Below are positions 61,329-64,000 of a stretch of DNA of 64,000 nt, piece by piece. The DNA lies in assembly GCA_008704415.1 (NCBI GenBank), contig VXIS01000130.1, forward strand, positions 1-64,000, in the 5' to 3' direction. Positions within the stretch are counted from its first letter, which is position 1; each line of letters starts with the position of its first letter. This DNA is from Sphaerosporella brunnea (taxonomy: Eukaryota > Ascomycota > Pezizomycetes > Pezizales > Pyronemataceae). The position numbers and the translations under genes are program-made. Under the pieces are notes generated by a model. That model saw nothing but the letters and a program-made list of their open reading frames with translations. It had not been told where the DNA came from and ran no database searches.

Positions 61329-63772
61329 CTACCAAGTAACCTCATCAATAACACTCTTCTTCTCCACTCCAATAATGTTATCGTGCATAGCCTCTCCATT
61401 CATCAACGCACTCGCGATATTGACGATTCCACTGGTCAAATACCTCTCAGAGAATCCACTGTTGATCTTCTGTTTCAACAGAGCCTTTAACTCCGCCTTC
61501 CACGCCTCAATATCATCCTTCGAAGCGCTCGCGGCCTTCTCTCTCTTCTGCTTTCCCCTCTGGCCCTTCTTTCCAACCTTCAACGAGTTGAACTCCTCGC
61601 TGTCATATTCAACGCCGAGCTCATCCGCCGCAGTTTTGAGCCAGTCATCTTCCTTGTTCTTTTTTGCCTTCTCAACAGTGCTGTCGGCAATCTTCTTGGA
61701 CAGGGTAGCTCGCCGCTTGAGACGGTCGACGAGCTTGCGGTCGACTGAAAAACTTTTCATTGCGTACTTTCCTGTGCTTTTGGCGTTGTCGCCTTCGTGT
61801 ACCTTGGAGACCAGCCGGCGGACACCCATAACCTCCTCGGGTGCACAGAGCAGAATACTGATACCCCGAGCATCCGATCGGGCGGTTCGTCCGGAACGGT
61901 GCACGTACATGTCTGCGGTTCGCGGTAAATGGTAATGAACGATCATCTCGACGCCCTTGATATCAAGACCACGAGCGGCTACGTCGGTGGCGATAAGGAT
62001 AGAGTTCGGGCTTGAGGGGGAAGAGAAGCGCTCCAAACTCCGCAGACGGGCCTTTTGGATCATGTTGGAGTGTAAGGAATTTGCAGGAAGCTGGAGCTGC
62101 GACAGAAAAGGCGTAAGCCGCTTGACAGAGGAAATCGAATTGGTGAAGACGAGGGTCCGGCAAGGGTATCGTAAAAGCAAATAGTAGAGATACAAATCCT
62201 GCATTTCCCATCAGTTTCTCCAGACAAACAAATTCACGTGTCTCGAAATACCTTCTCCATAGCTCCGCACTCGATTATCCCCTCCCGCAGATTTGTGGCC
62301 ATTTGTCCTGCCGGATTTGCATCCACAAACTGTGGTGATTCCTCACGGAAGTTGAGCTTCTTCAAGAGATACTCCATGCTCTCCTTATTATCAAGCAGAT
62401 CACCGCCGGTGCCGTTCTTAGGCCAGCTCTTCTTGCCCTTCGCCGCCAGCCTTTGCTGTAATCCCTGATGGAACGTTGCAGAGAAAACTAAAGTTTGTCG
62501 TTTGGGAGCCGGGGCCTTCTTTTTCTTAGGCTTGTTCTTCTTTTTGAATTCCGCGGCGTCCATGTCCCCATCCTCCGACCCTGAGCCATCATCCTCAGCT
62601 CCTGATTCATATTCTTCGCGCTGGAGGAGATTAAGCGTGTCCTCCACTTCCTTGTAATGACCCTCCTGCAACAGACGATCCGCCTCGTCCACCACCAAGA
62701 ATCTCAGCCCCCTCTTAAGCTTGTCGATCCACCCAATTCCTTCACTAACAACCTCCCACAGGCGACCGGGCGTGGCAACAATAACATCCACGCCCTGATC
62801 TAACAACCTCTGTTGCTTCTGCAGCGACAGCCCTCCCGTAAGCGTCACAACTTTGAAGTCGGGCACAAAAGCCGCCACAGCCATCAAATGGTCACTAAGC
62901 TGTTTCGCCAGTTCGCGGGTCGGCGAAAGAACCAGCGCTATAGGGAGTTTCTCGATTTTGTTCTTCGACGCATCGGTGTTTATAACCTCCACCGCAGCAG
63001 CGCTAGACTTCAAGTACGTTTCAAGGATAGGAATTCCGAAGGCGAGCGTTTTACCGGAACCAGTGCTGGCTTTTCCGATCAAATCATGGCCGGCAAGGAT
63101 TTTTGGGATGGCAGCGGACTGAATTGCAGTCGGGGATGCGAACTTCAGCTTTGCGAGAGCACGGAGGGTAGGAAACGACAAGTCCAAGGTTTCCCACTCG
63201 GGAAGATCAACGTCTTCGTCGGAATCATCCAGGCGATCTTCAAGAAGGGTTTCGAACGGATTGCTCTTCGCTGCTTGTTGCTGCACTTTCTTGTCTTTGG
63301 CTTTTGCGTCCTTCTTCTGCTTCTTCTTCTTCTCCGACTGCGGCTTTGCGGCGATAGGTTTTGTGGCAGCCTCCTCCTCCGTGGACTCGGCTTCAGTGTC
63401 AATTATACCGCCCCATTCCTCCTCGTCGTCCTCTGCCTCAGTGTCATCATCGGCGGGCTTCGGCGGTGCAGGTGGGACCTTCGTTTTCTTCGCCTTCTTC
63501 GACTTATCCACCGACTAACAGACAATCAGCACCCGACGAACTCCTAATTTCACTGAACACAGCAGCCAGCGTACCTTAAACTGCAGCTTCCCCGCCTCAT
63601 CCGCAACGACATCGATGCCCTCAATCTCCTCGAGCCCAAAGAATCCTTCCACATCATCGAGGCGATCCGGCATAGCGACCTCCTTCCACCCCAACTCATC
63701 CGCCAAGAGCTTCGACTTCTTCGTGCGCTTCACGGGCGCCTCGGTTTCGCGCGATCGTTTCTTGTTCGGCAT
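61329..63772 (-). CDS. mak5: DEAD-box RNA helicase MAK5 (60S ribosome biogenesis)
   Basis: Nucleolar helicase for 60S subunit assembly. Three exons: 63575-63772 (66 codons), 62252-63514, 61329-62198; 2331 nt, 776 residues. The N-terminus is characteristic: LADELGWKEVAMPDRLDDVE and GFFGLEEIEGIDVV. An acidic/lysine-rich linker follows. Helicase motifs: Q-motif region FASPTAIQSAAIPKILAGHD, motif I ASTGSGKT (215-222), Ia SPTRELAKQL, DEAD box in LVVDEADRLLQEGHYKEVED (342-345), SAT in LVFSATFHQGLQQ, and motifs IV-VI in VFTNSISSVKRLTPFL, ATDVAARGLDIKGVEM and YVHRSGRTARSDARG. An acidic/Lys-rich insert between motifs II and III is typical of MAK5/DDX24. The C-terminus is basic and ends VIDEVTW. Confidence 0.96.
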
Positions 63773-63858
63773 TGTTCTTCGTTGCTGCTGCTGCTGCGGT
63801 CTGCACGTGCGACAAAAAATTTGTGAAGCGAACTTGGAATAGCCCTAACCCACGGAAC

Positions 63859-64000
63859 ATGCCGAGGCTAGTGACGTCGTGGCAGGAAATGAGAATAGAG
63901 TTACAGCAATGGCTTAAGACGGAATCCATTAAGACGGTGGGCCAACCCAACACTACGAGCGACGAGCGCCGATGTGCGGTGAAGATTCTCCCCGCCGCAT
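63859..64000 (+). CDS. Possible 5' end of a divergent gene (runs off window)
   Basis: An ATG at 63859 opens a frame of 47 codons without stop to the window edge (MPRLVTSWQEMRIELQQWLK, then TESIKTVGQPNTTSDERRCA). It starts 86 bp from the mak5 start, which would imply a very compact divergent promoter. Composition is protein-like, but no family is recognised and the fragment is short. Confidence 0.3.
   Translation, partial: MPRLVTSWQEMRIELQQWLKTESIKTVGQPNTTSDERRCAVKILPAA

Overview
The window is nuclear DNA from a filamentous ascomycete (Pezizomycotina). The signs are short spliceosomal introns (about 45-85 nt, GTATGT/GTAAGT-type donors, CTGAC/CTAAC-like branch sites), a gene set typical of moulds (an NsdD-like GATA regulator, the septation protein Cdc14, a Psd2-type phosphatidylserine decarboxylase, a WBP1-type oligosaccharyltransferase subunit), and no bacterial-style operons. 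The class cannot be settled by eye. I rebuilt the exon structure of 19 complete protein genes; every splice phase closes. There is also one complete initiator tRNA gene and two genes cut by the window edges. Long homopolymers (runs of 13-39 A/T or G/C) and simple repeats are common between genes.

Layout. 0-1.5 kb: 5' part of an NsdD/SUB-1-like GATA factor (-), with about 9.4 kb of gene-empty, repeat-rich DNA upstream. 10.8-17.4 kb: kinetochore DSN1/Mis13 (-) and PSD2 (-). 19.4 kb: initiator tRNA-Met(CAU) (-). 20.3-24.1 kb: TAF12 (-) and coatomer epsilon SEC28 (+), divergent. 27-28.4 kb: HAD-family phosphatase (+). 29-37.9 kb: a minus-strand block with glutathione peroxidase, a PEX4-like E2, the ubiquitin E1 UBA1, and a ubiquitin-AN1 zinc-finger fusion. 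38-41.9 kb: gene-poor, with possible decayed coding fragments. 41.9-46.3 kb: Anp1/Mnn9-family mannosyltransferase (+), metaxin/Sam35-like protein (+), GT8 glycosyltransferase (-). 47.2-50.8 kb: an unrecognised 1200-residue secreted protein with duplicated dibasic (KR) plus X-Ala/X-Pro modules (-). 51.5-54.9 kb: WBP1 (-) and GGPP synthase (-). 55.9-60.1 kb: Cdc14 septation protein, ribosomal protein uL3 and the SNARE Vti1, all (+). 61.3-63.8 kb: MAK5 DEAD-box helicase (-), with the start of a possible divergent ORF at the right edge.

Most genes are conserved housekeeping genes and the order shows no biosynthetic cluster. Two groupings may matter. E1, a peroxisomal-type E2 and a ubiquitin fusion lie within 7.4 kb on one strand. 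Several secretory-pathway and glycosylation genes (mannosyltransferase, GT8, OST subunit) surround the secreted repeat protein. The most novel items are the secreted protein with Kex2/Ste13-like processing modules, the fusion of authentic ubiquitin to an AN1 finger, and a 29-bp RNA-type hairpin downstream of vti1 whose only two mismatches are both G.U wobbles.
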